Positions 8,401-16,967 of a stretch of 64,000 nt of DNA are shown here, piece by piece; the stretch's first letter is position 1; the number at the start of each line of letters is the position of its first letter. The stretch lies in contig JAEWHK010000063.1 of NCBI GenBank assembly GCA_023387815.1, positions 1-64,000 of the forward strand, read 5' to 3'. Made by a program: the position numbers and the translations under genes. The notes below the pieces were generated by a model. That model had not been told where the DNA came from and ran no database searches. It saw nothing but the letters and a program-made list of their open reading frames with translations. This stretch comes from Pseudomonadota bacterium. Its GTDB lineage: Bacteria > Pseudomonadota > Gammaproteobacteria > Burkholderiales > Burkholderiaceae_B.

Positions 8401-10083
8401 ATGCTGCCCGAGCTGCAACAACACCTACTTTCGCTGCTTCAGGCAGCCACTCACGCCATTCTCCCCGACGCCAATCCGGTTATCAAACTGGAACGTCCAA
8501 AACAGGCCGATCACGGCGATATTGCCAGCAATGTTGCCATGCAGATCGCCAAGCCTGCCCGACGTAACCCCAGGGAACTGGCCCAGGAAATTGTTGCCCA
8601 TATTCTGGCAAATCCGGACGCCGCCGGTGTGGTTGAGTCTGCCGAAGTGGCCGGGCCAGGCTTCATCAATCTGCGTCTGACACAGGCCACGCATCAGCAG
8701 GTGCTGGACACCATCGCCAAACAGGGCGACCAGTATGGCAATGCGGCCAGCCGAAACGAAAAAGTGATGGTCGAGTTCGTCTCGGCCAACCCTACCGGCC
8801 CGCTGCATGTGGGTCACGCCCGTCAGGCCGCGCTGGGCGATAGCCTCTGTCGCCTGTTAAGCGCCAGCGGCTACGATGTACTTCGCGAGTTTTACTATAA
8901 CGACGGTGGCAATCAGATTCATAATCTGGCCATCAGTGTTCAGGCCCGCGCCCGTGGCATCAGCCCCGATGACGAGGCCTATCCTGCCGATGGATACCGC
9001 GGCGAATACATTGCCGATATCGCCCGCGATTACGTCAGCAAGGCAACCGCAGTGGCAGATGACCGCGCCATCACCGCCAGCGGCAATCTGGATTCCCTCG
9101 AAGACATTCGTCAGTTCGCCGTGGCCTATCTGCGCCGCGAACAGGATCTGGATCTGCAGGCTTTCGGATTGAAATTCGACAATTACTTCCTGGAAAGCTC
9201 GCTTTACTCAGAGGGCAAAGTGCAGGCAACCGTAGACAAACTGGTTGCCAGCGGCCATACCTACGAGCATGAGAACGCCCTGTGGCTCAAGACCACAGAG
9301 CTTGGCACCGGAGACGACAAAGACCGTGTCATGCGCAAGTCTGATGGCGGCTATACCTATTTCGTCCCTGACGTGGCCTATCACGTAGACAAATGGAACC
9401 GTCAGTACACCCACGCCATCAATATCCAGGGAACGGATCATCATGGCACCATCGCGCGGGTGCGTGCCGGTCTGCAGGCACTGGATCTGGGCATCCCCAA
9501 AACCTATCCGTCCTATATTCTGCACAAGATGGTCAAGGTCATGCGCAACGGGCAGGAAGTCAAAATTTCCAAACGCGCCGGCAGCTATGTGACCATGCGC
9601 GATCTTATCGACTGGGTCGGTCAGGACGCAGTCCGGTACTTTCTGATTCAACGCAAGGCCGACACCGAATTTGTCTTTGATATCGATCTGGCCCTGGCCA
9701 AGGGTGAAGAGAATCCGGTGTATTATGTTCAGTATGCTCATGCGCGTATCTGCAAGCTGCTGCGTGACTCTCCGGAGCTTGCCGGTTCCCTGTCTGACGC
9801 CGATAGCAGCAGGCTTACGGCACCCACCGAAATCACCCTGCTCAAGCGTCTGGCGGAATTACCTGGCCTGATCCAGACTGCCGGCCAGGAGCTGGCACCG
9901 CATCAGGTCGCGTTCTGGCTACAGGATTGCGCAGCCGATTTCCATTCCTGGTATAACGCTGAGCGCATCATGATTGACGATATCGAGTTGAAACGGGCGC
10001 GTCTGCGCCTGGCTGACGCTACCCGTCAGGTCATTGCCAATGCGCTGGCCCTGCTGGGGGTGTCCGCGCCACAGCAAATGTAA
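8401..10083 (+). CDS. argS: Arginyl-tRNA synthetase
   Basis: Charges tRNA-Arg with arginine using ATP. The 560-residue protein has the N-terminal Add-1 domain, the class I signature as NPTGPLHVGHARQA (HVGH, near residue 131), a Rossmann core and the C-terminal DALR anticodon-binding domain ending NALALLGVSAP. The variant KMSKS loop reads VKISKRAGS near residue 389. The start at 8401 matches the usual N-terminus; an upstream in-frame start at 8356 would overlap the RHS gene. A TGGTAAAAT extended minus-10-like element sits at 8364-8372 inside the RHS gene end, suggesting its own promoter. The next gene begins 16 bases downstream, as in related genomes where argS, a SPOR gene and dsbA are neighbours. 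Confidence 0.97.
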   Translation: MLPELQQHLLSLLQAATHAILPDANPVIKLERPKQADHGDIASNVAMQIAKPARRNPRELAQEIVAHILANPDAAGVVESAEVAGPGFINLRLTQATHQQVLDTIAKQGDQYGNAASRNEKVMVEFVSANPTGPLHVGHARQAALGDSLCRLLSASGYDVLREFYYNDGGNQIHNLAISVQARARGISPDDEAYPADGYRGEYIADIARDYVSKATAVADDRAITASGNLDSLEDIRQFAVAYLRREQDLDLQAFGLKFDNYFLESSLYSEGKVQATVDKLVASGHTYEHENALWLKTTELGTGDDKDRVMRKSDGGYTYFVPDVAYHVDKWNRQYTHAINIQGTDHHGTIARVRAGLQALDLGIPKTYPSYILHKMVKVMRNGQEVKISKRAGSYVTMRDLIDWVGQDAVRYFLIQRKADTEFVFDIDLALAKGEENPVYYVQYAHARICKLLRDSPELAGSLSDADSSRLTAPTEITLLKRLAELPGLIQTAGQELAPHQVAFWLQDCAADFHSWYNAERIMIDDIELKRARLRLADATRQVIANALALLGVSAPQQM

Positions 10084-10099
10084 GCGAGACTGTTCTCCT

Positions 10100-11008
10100 A
10101 TGGCAACACGCAAGAAACGCCCCGCCTCACGCAGCTCCCGGTCCTCTTCCGGCAAGAGCATGACGTTTTCGTCCGTTTTGCTGGGCCTGATCATCGGCCT
10201 GTCCGTGGCCGCCATTGCTGCGTTCATGATCATGCGCTCGCCCTCACCCATCCAGGATCATCGTCAACCCGCTACGGGACAGGGACAGCCCGATGCCCTG
10301 TCAGCGCTTTCCCTGAATCGCAACGGCAACAGCTCAGGCAAACCGCTGATCGATCCAAATGCCTGGATGAACAGCGACGGCAGCATCAATTCGGCCCAGC
10401 AACCGCCTAATCGCCAGAAAATCGAGCCGCTGCCTCCACTCATCGGCATTCCGGACAACGCACGCGATATGCCGTTTACAGCCGGGGGCGTGCTGCCGCC
10501 GGCCAAAACACCGGCCAATCCGCCATCCAAGGCAGATGATGACCAGATTGCATCCCTCATTAACACCCTGCCTGCAGAAAAACCGGCTCCTGGCACAGGC
10601 AAACAGGCTGACAAACCTTCGCTGGCTCAAAGCAATGGCTCGACGCCGGCAGGCCGCAATAAACCAGCGTCCAGTGCAGCAATCGCAGCAAACGGAGCTG
10701 TCGCGAACGATTCAGCCAATACGAAAAGTCCGGCAAGCTCGGCGGGCAGCAGCAATGCCGCCTCCAGCCAGGCCGGCAGCACGGGTCCACGTTATCTGCA
10801 GGTCGGCGCGTTTCGCGATGAGAAAGAAGCCGACGCATCCCGTGCCCGCATGATCATGATGGGTTTCAATGTGCAGATCCAGAAGGCGCGCGTGAACAAT
10901 ATGGATGTGAATCGCGTGCGTATCGGTCCGTTTAATACGGAACAGGAAATCAAGGCCTCCCGCGCCCAGCTTTCAGGGGCAAATATCAGCTCCACGATTG
11001 TGCGTTGA
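10100..11008 (+). CDS. SPOR-domain inner-membrane protein (FtsN-like)
   Basis: A 302-residue single-pass protein. It has a short Lys/Arg/Ser-rich cytoplasmic start, a membrane helix near residues 17-40, a long low-complexity periplasmic linker rich in Pro, Ala, Ser and Asn, and a C-terminal SPOR domain of about 75 residues (YLQVGAFRDEKEADASRA, then IGPFNTEQE). SPOR domains bind denuded septal peptidoglycan, so a role at the division site is likely. The layout is that of FtsN, though sequence in the linker is not conserved. The start at 10100 was preferred over 10034, which lies inside argS. It is probably cotranscribed with argS. Confidence 0.85.
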   Translation: MATRKKRPASRSSRSSSGKSMTFSSVLLGLIIGLSVAAIAAFMIMRSPSPIQDHRQPATGQGQPDALSALSLNRNGNSSGKPLIDPNAWMNSDGSINSAQQPPNRQKIEPLPPLIGIPDNARDMPFTAGGVLPPAKTPANPPSKADDDQIASLINTLPAEKPAPGTGKQADKPSLAQSNGSTPAGRNKPASSAAIAANGAVANDSANTKSPASSAGSSNAASSQAGSTGPRYLQVGAFRDEKEADASRARMIMMGFNVQIQKARVNNMDVNRVRIGPFNTEQEIKASRAQLSGANISSTIVR

Positions 11009-11010
11009 TA

Positions 11011-11041
11011 CCTGTCATCAGACGTTACAGATGATGGCAGG
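11011..11041 (+). other. Hairpin after the SPOR gene
   Basis: CCTGTCATC (11011-11019) pairs with GATGGCAGG (11033-11041) through one GU pair. No clear T-run follows, so it may be a weak terminator or an RNA-stabilising stem. Confidence 0.4.
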
Positions 11042-11044
11042 GGA

Positions 11045-11073
11045 ACTTTAGCCCCGTGCATGAGTCCTATAAT
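11045..11073 (+). promoter_or_regulatory. Candidate promoter of dsbA
   Basis: A perfect TATAAT at 11068-11073 lies 17 bases after a poor minus-35 (ACTTTA, 11045-11050), about 90 bases before dsbA. Confidence 0.45.
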
Positions 11074-11159
11074 GCAGTAAAACCGGTGCAGTTTCTTCCG
11101 GTCCGGGGGCGCCAGCGCCCCTTCATCAACCGATCATCAACCCGATTCAAGAACAGACT

Positions 11160-11795
11160 ATGAAATTATCCACCCCCCTGCTCCGTGTTGTATCCGCTGC
11201 ATTGCTGACTGGTGCAGCTGCCTTTGTTCCGGTGATGGCCCAGTCCGGCCCGGCATTCAAAACACTGACCACGGCTCAGCCTTCCGGATCCGGCGATAAA
11301 GTCGAAGTAATGGAATTCTTCGCCTACAGCTGCCCCCATTGCGCCGAAATGGAGCCCTTGGTGGAAAAATGGGTGAAAACACTGCCCTCAAACGTTGCCT
11401 TCGTGCGCGTTCCGGTTGCCTTCAATGCTGCCATGCAGCCGATGCAGCAGCTCTACTACTCTCTGGAAGCACTGGACAAACTGGACTTGCATCCAAAAGT
11501 CTTTGATGCCATCCACAAGGAAGGCAAAAAACTGTTCACCAAAGATGCCATTGTCGACTGGGCAGCGTCCCAGGGCATCGACAAGGCAGCTTTCACCTCT
11601 GCCTTTGACTCGTTCAGTGTCACCGCTAAAGTCAAACGTGCCACCGAAGCCACAGACATCTATGCGATCGAAGGCACACCGTCATTTGCCGTGGGTGGCA
11701 AATACGTTACGTCTCCCGGTATGACCGGCGACTACGAGTCAAGCATTGCTCAGGCTCAGAAACTGCTGGATCAGGTCCTGGCCGAGAAAAAATAA
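11160..11795 (+). CDS. dsbA: Periplasmic thiol:disulfide interchange protein DsbA
   Basis: Introduces disulfide bonds into exported proteins and is re-oxidised by DsbB. The 211-residue precursor has a signal peptide with hydrophobic core near residues 8-28 and probable cleavage after VMA. The active site is CPHC in AYSCPHCAEME (about residues 59-62). The thioredoxin-fold cis-proline is in EGTPSFAVGG near 172, and the DsbA helical insertion lies between them. The CPHC dipeptide is the classic strongly oxidising DsbA form. It may be transcribed from the TATAAT element upstream. It converges on metC, with a hairpin between them. Confidence 0.95.
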   Translation: MKLSTPLLRVVSAALLTGAAAFVPVMAQSGPAFKTLTTAQPSGSGDKVEVMEFFAYSCPHCAEMEPLVEKWVKTLPSNVAFVRVPVAFNAAMQPMQQLYYSLEALDKLDLHPKVFDAIHKEGKKLFTKDAIVDWAASQGIDKAAFTSAFDSFSVTAKVKRATEATDIYAIEGTPSFAVGGKYVTSPGMTGDYESSIAQAQKLLDQVLAEKK

Positions 11796-11803
11796 TCGGC
11801 ATG

Positions 11804-11840
11804 GTGCGCCCGTCGCCGCAAGCGAATGCGGCCCGGGCAC
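11804..11840. terminator. Convergent hairpin between dsbA and metC
   Basis: An inner perfect stem GCCGCA/TGCGGC (11815-11820 with 11827-11832) is enclosed by GCCCG/CGGGC (11808-11812 with 11834-11838). It is GC-rich and lies between two converging genes. T-runs are weak, so termination efficiency is uncertain. Confidence 0.5.
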
Positions 11841-11851
11841 AATGAGATTCC

Positions 11852-13057
11852 TTATTCAATTGACGCCACTTTCATTGCCTGCTGCATGTCGGCAATCAGG
11901 TCATCGACCGATTCCAGCCCGATATGCAGCCTGACAACCTGCAATGCCTTGTCGGCATGTTCTGCAAAGTAGGCGTGGTTGCGCAGCACGCCGGTATCGA
12001 CCCACTGTACAAGACTCTCATAACCTCCCCATGAATAGCCGATTCCGAACAGGGTGAGCGCGTTTACAAAGCGGCGCGCCTGGGTTTCTGAGATAGTCAT
12101 GGCAACGGAAAGCAGGCCGTTGGAACCGGTGCAGTCGCGTTTCCACAAGGCATGTCCCCGATCAGACGGCCACGCCGGATGATAGATTTGCGCCACAGCG
12201 GGCTGCTGTTCCAGCCATTCACACACTTGCAGCGCATTGCGCGCGTGCTGTTCCATACGAACAGGCAAGGTTCGCACGCCACGAATGGCCAGCCAGGCGT
12301 CGTCTGCACTAATGGAAAAACCCATCGCATATTGATTGGTGTCTATGGTCCTGATGAGTTCGGGATCATTGGCAATCACCGCCCCCAGCATAAGATCCGA
12401 GTGACCACCCACATATTTGGTTCCGGCCACAATGCTCACATCAGCACCTAGCGACAGTGGCTTGTAGGCGTATCCCGAACCCCAGGTATTGTCCGTAACC
12501 AGAATCAGCCCGTGTTTTCTGGCAAACGCGGATAACGCGGGCATGTCCAGCATTTCCATCAGCAGCGAACCGGGCGCTTCCACATACAGGATCCGCGTAT
12601 TGGGTTTAACGTGCTTCTCCAGTTCTGCAGGATCTTTGGCGGAGGTGAAGGTCGCTTCAATGCCCATGCGTTTGAGCACCGTGTTGTTCAGCTGAAAAAC
12701 CGGCCCGTAGACACAATCGGCGGCCAGCATGTGGTCTCCGGCGCTCAGCAGCGACAGCAGCGCCATGCTGATCGCACCCAGACCCGATGAGGCCAGGAAG
12801 GCGCGTTGCCCTCCTTCCAGCGCGCAGAACACATCTTCCAGTGCCGCGTGCGTATCCATGCCCATGCGTCCGTAGGTGACCAGGCGCTCACCACGGCTCT
12901 TGCGCTTATACGTATTTTCCAGATCTTCCAGCGTATTGAACCGAACCGTACTGGTACGCATGGAAGGCAGACTGACGGGCGCGACAGGATGCTGCTCGTC
13001 ACAAGGCGCAGTGCCCAGGTGCTGTAAACGGGTAAGAATGGAAGACTCGGAAGACAT
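11852..13057 (-). CDS. metC: Cystathionine beta-lyase
   Basis: A 401-residue PLP enzyme of the Cys/Met metabolism family that splits cystathionine to homocysteine, pyruvate and ammonia in methionine synthesis. Visible features are the YGRMGMDTHAALED segment near residue 55, a substrate/PLP loop ASSGLGAISMALLS near 82, DNTWGSGY near 175 and the PLP lysine in VAGTKYVGGHSD near 200. The pattern (DNTW, then TKY.GGHSD) fits MetC better than cystathionine gamma-synthase. The start at 13057 has AGGG upstream; longer frames run into the divergent exporter gene. The 66-base gap to that gene must hold both promoters. Confidence 0.92.
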   Translation of the reverse strand: MSSESSILTRLQHLGTAPCDEQHPVAPVSLPSMRTSTVRFNTLEDLENTYKRKSRGERLVTYGRMGMDTHAALEDVFCALEGGQRAFLASSGLGAISMALLSLLSAGDHMLAADCVYGPVFQLNNTVLKRMGIEATFTSAKDPAELEKHVKPNTRILYVEAPGSLLMEMLDMPALSAFARKHGLILVTDNTWGSGYAYKPLSLGADVSIVAGTKYVGGHSDLMLGAVIANDPELIRTIDTNQYAMGFSISADDAWLAIRGVRTLPVRMEQHARNALQVCEWLEQQPAVAQIYHPAWPSDRGHALWKRDCTGSNGLLSVAMTISETQARRFVNALTLFGIGYSWGGYESLVQWVDTGVLRNHAYFAEHADKALQVVRLHIGLESVDDLIADMQQAMKVASIE

Positions 13058-13123
13058 AGAACGGCCCTGTGGTTTATGATTGAAACAGTCATTCATTATA
13101 GCCACGCCAGATTCGGAGACCTC

Positions 13124-13753
13124 ATGATCAGCCCGGACACCGCATTCGTTTTTGCCGGCATCGCCTGTCTGCTGGCCTTGTCGCCCGGCCCGGACAATCT
13201 TTTTGTGCTGTTTCAGTCCATGCTGTGGGGCTGGCGTGCCGGGTTCATGATTACCCTTGGCCTGTGCACCGGCCTGTTGTTCCACACGTTTATTGTGACT
13301 GTCGGGATCGCGGCGCTGATCGCGGCTTCGCAGACGGCATTCCTGATACTGAAACTGATTGGTGCCGCCTATCTTTTGTATATGGCCTGGCAGGCCTGGC
13401 GCGCCCCCCCGGTATTTTCTTCAGGAGAATCCACCCCCTCGCGTCCGGGCAATCTGCAGTTTTATCGACGCGGCATTCTGATGAGTTCAACCAATCCCAA
13501 ACTGAGCATTTTCTTTCTGGCGTTTCTGCCCCAGTTTGCCCACCCTCAGGACGGACCGCTGACGCCGCAGCTGCTGGCGCTCAGCGCCATTTTTATTCTC
13601 TCTGCTCTGCTGGTGTTCAACCTGATCGCTTTGTTTTCCAGCTATGCAGGGCGTTTCCTGAAGGAATCGGCCCTGGCGCAACGCATTCTCAACCGACTTG
13701 CCGCAGTGATTTTTGTCGGACTCGCGGTCAGGCTGGCAACCAGCAGCAAGTAA
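13124..13753 (+). CDS. LysE/RhtB family amino-acid exporter
   Basis: A 209-residue inner-membrane protein with about six hydrophobic segments. It shows the RhtB signature near the N-terminus (LALSPGPDNLFVLFQS) and MSSTNPKLSIFFLAFLPQF in mid-protein. The family exports amino acids such as threonine, homoserine, lysine or leucine. Divergence from metC might point to a sulfur amino acid or homoserine, which is only inference. ATG 13124 has GGAGA five bases upstream; the in-frame start at 13076 has none. Its TAA directly abuts the stop of the converging GntR gene with no base between. Confidence 0.88.
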   Translation: MISPDTAFVFAGIACLLALSPGPDNLFVLFQSMLWGWRAGFMITLGLCTGLLFHTFIVTVGIAALIAASQTAFLILKLIGAAYLLYMAWQAWRAPPVFSSGESTPSRPGNLQFYRRGILMSSTNPKLSIFFLAFLPQFAHPQDGPLTPQLLALSAIFILSALLVFNLIALFSSYAGRFLKESALAQRILNRLAAVIFVGLAVRLATSSK

Positions 13754-14521
13754 TTATTTCAATCGAATATCCAGTCTGACCACGTCGCCACGATATATCC
13801 CGTCGCCCACAAAGACAATGGTCCCGTTCTGATCGACAGCGCTGCGATGCACGTGCGCAACGGGCGCATTCAGCGGCAGATGCAGCAGGTCTGCCAGTTC
13901 AGGATCAGCCGACCCCAGGGTGAGTGTTTGATGGGCTTCGATAATTTCAAGACCGGGCAGTTCCCGCAGAATCCGCATTGAGGTTTTGGTTTCAAAGGCA
14001 CGCGCAGGAATCTTTTTGCAGATTTTCTCGTCGATATAGACTTCGCCCAGATAATAAGGACGATCATTGCGCCAGTGCCGGCGCCGCCAGTATTGATAGC
14101 TGCCAGCCAGCTTTCCCAGGGACAGGTCTGCCGTAGCTGGCATGCGGCTATCCCGGGCCGACAGAATTTCGATGCTGACACCTTCGGGAGCGATCAGCTG
14201 GCCATCCCAATTTGAGGCAACCTCACACCAGAACTGTTCCTGGGGTTTGCCGGTGACGAATGTGCCTTTTGCCCGATAGCGGGCGATCAGTTTTTCTTCT
14301 TCCAGCAGATCCAGGGCCTGGCGTACGGTCGCGCGCGCCACATGGCACTCTTCTGCCAGTTCATCCACGGTGGGAATCTGCGTACCTACCGGCCATTGAC
14401 CGGATTCAACGCGGCGCCGGAACAGGCTGGCCAGCTGCACGTAGCGGGCAGCGGCGCTACGGCTGAAATCAATGGGGGCTGTGCTGTTTTTGGTCTGCGC
14501 TTGCGTCATCTTCCTGTCCAT
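13754..14521 (-). CDS. GntR-family regulator, HutC/UTRA subfamily
   Basis: A 255-residue repressor-type protein. The N-terminal winged helix-turn-helix (about 20-90) contains PTVDELAEECHVARATVRQALDLL split over the typical GntR pattern. A C-terminal UTRA ligand-binding domain (about 105-250) ends with IVFVGDGIYRGDVVRLDIRL. UTRA domains bind small organic acids, sugars or their derivatives. The start could be 14521 or 14509; AGGAAG lies directly before the latter. A TATAAT for this gene is at 14601-14606 (minus strand), and the perfect palindrome AGGACGTCCT at 14544-14553 is a possible operator. It heads the catabolic block and probably controls it, though no matching operator was confirmed elsewhere. 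Confidence 0.88.
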   Translation of the reverse strand: MDRKMTQAQTKNSTAPIDFSRSAAARYVQLASLFRRRVESGQWPVGTQIPTVDELAEECHVARATVRQALDLLEEEKLIARYRAKGTFVTGKPQEQFWCEVASNWDGQLIAPEGVSIEILSARDSRMPATADLSLGKLAGSYQYWRRRHWRNDRPYYLGEVYIDEKICKKIPARAFETKTSMRILRELPGLEIIEAHQTLTLGSADPELADLLHLPLNAPVAHVHRSAVDQNGTIVFVGDGIYRGDVVRLDIRLK

Positions 14522-14652
14522 ATGTGGCTGAGATGACAGGAAAAGGACGTCCTGCAGCTGTGCTGTCGTTGACGCCTCCCGTCATCCTTGTATTCCGAGC
14601 ATTATAGCCAGTTTGCCTGCATACGACTGTTGCCAAAGGTGTATCAATCGGA

Positions 14653-15417
14653 CTATCGACCCTTGAAAACCGGCTTGCGCTTTTCCACGACAGCGCGCAC
14701 GGCCTCGCGTGCATCTTCGGTATGCATCAGTCGGGTACTATACTGCTGCTCCAGTTCATAGCCTTCATCCACCGGCATGTTCTCAATCCGGTTCAGGGCC
14801 TCTTTCATGGTGACCAGACCGATGCGGCTTTTGGAAGCAATCACAGATGCCATATCCATGGCCGTGGGCATCAGCAGCCTTGGTGAGACCACCCTGTCTA
14901 CAAACCCCACACGATGGGCTTCCCAGGCGCTGATCTGCTCACCGGTAAATGCCATATAGCGGAGACTGCCTTGTGGCACCAGTCTTCCTGTATGCGCACC
15001 ACCCCCACAACGCCCGACATTGATTTCCGGCATGGAAAAGGTCGCCTTTTCAGACGCAATGCGAATATCACTGCTGCTGGCCAGGACACTCCCTGCGCCC
15101 AGCGCCGGTCCGTTGACAGCCGCAATGACCGGCACAACACAATGACGGATCGCACGGAAGGTGGCGCGCACCACTTTAGCCCTCTCCGGATCTTCCTCTG
15201 GCGTGGCTGCCAGAAACTCCTTGAGCTCCAGCCCGGCACAAAAGGCCTTGGTTCCCTTTGCCGTAAAGATCACCACGTTGATATCTTCCATCTGATTAAT
15301 GGATTCGAATGTATCGGTAATGGCCTGGTAACGCGCCAGTGTCAGTGCATTCACAGGCGGTGAATCCAGCGTCACGACTGCGATATTGCCCTGCTTTTCC
15401 AGTTGGATTTCGTTCAT
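14653..15417 (-). CDS. Enoyl-CoA hydratase/isomerase (crotonase) family
   Basis: A 254-residue crotonase-fold enzyme that should act on a CoA thioester, usually adding water to a 2-enoyl-CoA. The CoA-binding start IAVVTLDSPPVNALT, the first oxyanion-hole segment KAFCAGLELKEF near residue 60 and the second one, VNGPALGAGSVLASSSD, near 105 are present. The segment where hydratases carry catalytic Glu residues reads FSMPEINVGRCGGG, so one acidic residue is kept. GAGS replaces the common GGG. Exact activity (hydratase, isomerase or hydrolase) cannot be set from sequence. GGAAAG precedes the ATG. It lies 134 bases downstream of the CoA-transferase gene on the same strand and is likely cotranscribed. 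Confidence 0.88.
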   Translation of the reverse strand: MNEIQLEKQGNIAVVTLDSPPVNALTLARYQAITDTFESINQMEDINVVIFTAKGTKAFCAGLELKEFLAATPEEDPERAKVVRATFRAIRHCVVPVIAAVNGPALGAGSVLASSSDIRIASEKATFSMPEINVGRCGGGAHTGRLVPQGSLRYMAFTGEQISAWEAHRVGFVDRVVSPRLLMPTAMDMASVIASKSRIGLVTMKEALNRIENMPVDEGYELEQQYSTRLMHTEDAREAVRAVVEKRKPVFKGR

Positions 15418-15551
15418 CTTGCTCTTTCCGTTTTCAAAGGTATTCTGGGTTATTCATCAATAACTGTTTCTGCGCTCGCCGGTTAAATGACGTCTTATCG
15501 GCGATTCGATATCACATTGCCCGTTCCGGCCATCACCTTGATGACCCGCGA

Positions 15552-16781
15552 TCAGACGACACCGGATTCGCGCAGCGCCCGAATGCGTGCCTCGTCGTAG
15601 CCCAGATCAGCCAGGATATTTTCCGTGTGCTGACCAAGCAGCGGTGGCGGCGAATTGAACTGTAGCGGCCGGTTGCTGAAATTGATCGGGCAAACAACCT
15701 GTGGCACATCCACGCCCGAAGGATGAGGAAGCGTTCGCAGCATCTTGCGGTGCTGAATCTGCGGTTCCTGAAACACTTCCGGAATGCTGTTGATCGGACC
15801 GCAGGGTACGCCAGCCTTACCCAGTGCATCTACCAGGTCCGCACGCGTCCAGCGCGCGAATTCTTCCTGCAACAGGGCCGTGAGTTCGGCAACATTGCGG
15901 GCGCGCTGGGCGTTGACGTTGAATCGATTGTCGGTGGCCAGTTCGGGCCTCTTCAGGGCTTCGCACAGTTTGACGAATTGCCGGTCATTACCCACGGCCA
16001 GAATCACGTTACCATCGGCGCAGGCATACACGTCCTGGGGCTGAATATTGGGGTGAGCATTACCCGTGCGCTGCGGCGTTTTGCCCGAGAGCAGATGATT
16101 CATGGCCTGATTGGACAGAACGGCTGTCTGCACGTCCAGCATGGCCAGATCAATATATTCGCCCTCTCCTGTCTGCTCGCGGCCGGCCAATGCGGCAAGC
16201 ACTGACACCGCCGTATACATGCCTGTCATCAGATCCACGATGGGAATGCCCACTTTCTGTGGTCCGCCACCCGGCTTGTCATCCCGTTCGCCGGTAATGC
16301 TCATCAGGCCACCCATGGCCTGGATCAGAAAGTCGTAGGCGGCTTCATTCCTGCGCGGTCCGTCCTGTCCGAAGCCGGTAACGGAGCAATAGATCAGTCG
16401 GGGATTCACTTTTTTCAGGCTGGCATAATCCAGCCCATATTTGGCCAGTGCACCCGTCTTGAAATTTTCCAGCACAATGTCGCAGTCTGCAGCCAGATCG
16501 CGCACAATCTGCTGTCCTTCGGGCGTATCCAGAGCAACGGTCAGCGACTGTTTGCCGCGATTAACCGAGAGGTAATAGCCGGCCTCAGCGGTATTCTCAC
16601 CCTGCGCATCTTTCAGAAACGGCGGACCCCATGACCGCGTATCGTCTCCCTGTCCGGGTCGTTCTACCTTGATTACCGTAGCACCCATATCCGCCAGCAG
16701 CTGACTGGCCCAGGGGGCAGCCATGATACGGCTCAGGTCCAGCACACGTATATGCGAGAGTGGCCCGCTATTCTGAGTCAT
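15552..16781 (-). CDS. CaiB/BaiF (family III) CoA-transferase
   Basis: A 409-residue enzyme that moves CoA between carboxylates through an aspartyl-CoA anhydride. It opens with the family pattern LSHIRVLDLSRIMAAPWA and continues with GATVIKVERPGQGDDTR, a nucleotide-like CoA site. The catalytic aspartate should be that of IPIVDLMTGMY near residue 170. The start at 16781 was chosen because the strong ribosome site GGAGACGAAGGA precedes it; the frame to 16805 would bury that site. It is divergent from the Bug receptor gene. A second, related transferase lies at 18677-19900, so the block encodes two, perhaps for entry and exit of the same pathway. Confidence 0.92.
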   Translation of the reverse strand: MTQNSGPLSHIRVLDLSRIMAAPWASQLLADMGATVIKVERPGQGDDTRSWGPPFLKDAQGENTAEAGYYLSVNRGKQSLTVALDTPEGQQIVRDLAADCDIVLENFKTGALAKYGLDYASLKKVNPRLIYCSVTGFGQDGPRRNEAAYDFLIQAMGGLMSITGERDDKPGGGPQKVGIPIVDLMTGMYTAVSVLAALAGREQTGEGEYIDLAMLDVQTAVLSNQAMNHLLSGKTPQRTGNAHPNIQPQDVYACADGNVILAVGNDRQFVKLCEALKRPELATDNRFNVNAQRARNVAELTALLQEEFARWTRADLVDALGKAGVPCGPINSIPEVFQEPQIQHRKMLRTLPHPSGVDVPQVVCPINFSNRPLQFNSPPPLLGQHTENILADLGYDEARIRALRESGVV

Positions 16782-16827
16782 TCCTTCGTCTCCTTCCAAG
16801 TACATTCATTATCTGCAATAGGATAGA

Positions 16828-16889
16828 ATTATAGCCTATATAGTTCAATAATACGACCTATTGACATTAAAGACCGGATGTCCTAGCAT
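16828..16889. promoter_or_regulatory. Divergent promoter region: Bug receptor (+) and CoA-transferase (-)
   Basis: For the plus strand, TTGACA (16861-16866) and TAGCAT (16884-16889) are 17 bases apart, a strong sigma-70 match. For the minus strand, TATAAT (ATTATA at 16828-16833) has no good minus-35, which suggests a need for activation. The near-symmetric TATAGCCTATA at 16830-16840 overlaps it and is a candidate regulator site. Confidence 0.6.
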
Positions 16890-16967
16890 AGCCGAAGTCC
16901 CAGCCAGCGCGACCGAATTCAGTTGCAGAACAATAACGGTCGCCTTTTTATCTCCAAGAGGAACCCC

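Noticed and set aside
14532..14587. Inverted GATGACAGG / CCCGTCATC pair before the GntR gene as an operator
   Set aside because: The arms are far apart and imperfect and no other copy was found near target genes.
16828..16856. Minus-35 element for the minus-strand TATAAT before the first CoA-transferase
   Set aside because: The hexamer at the right distance (TCGTAT) is poor, and TTGAAC nearby is only 9 bases away, so only the minus-10 is claimed.
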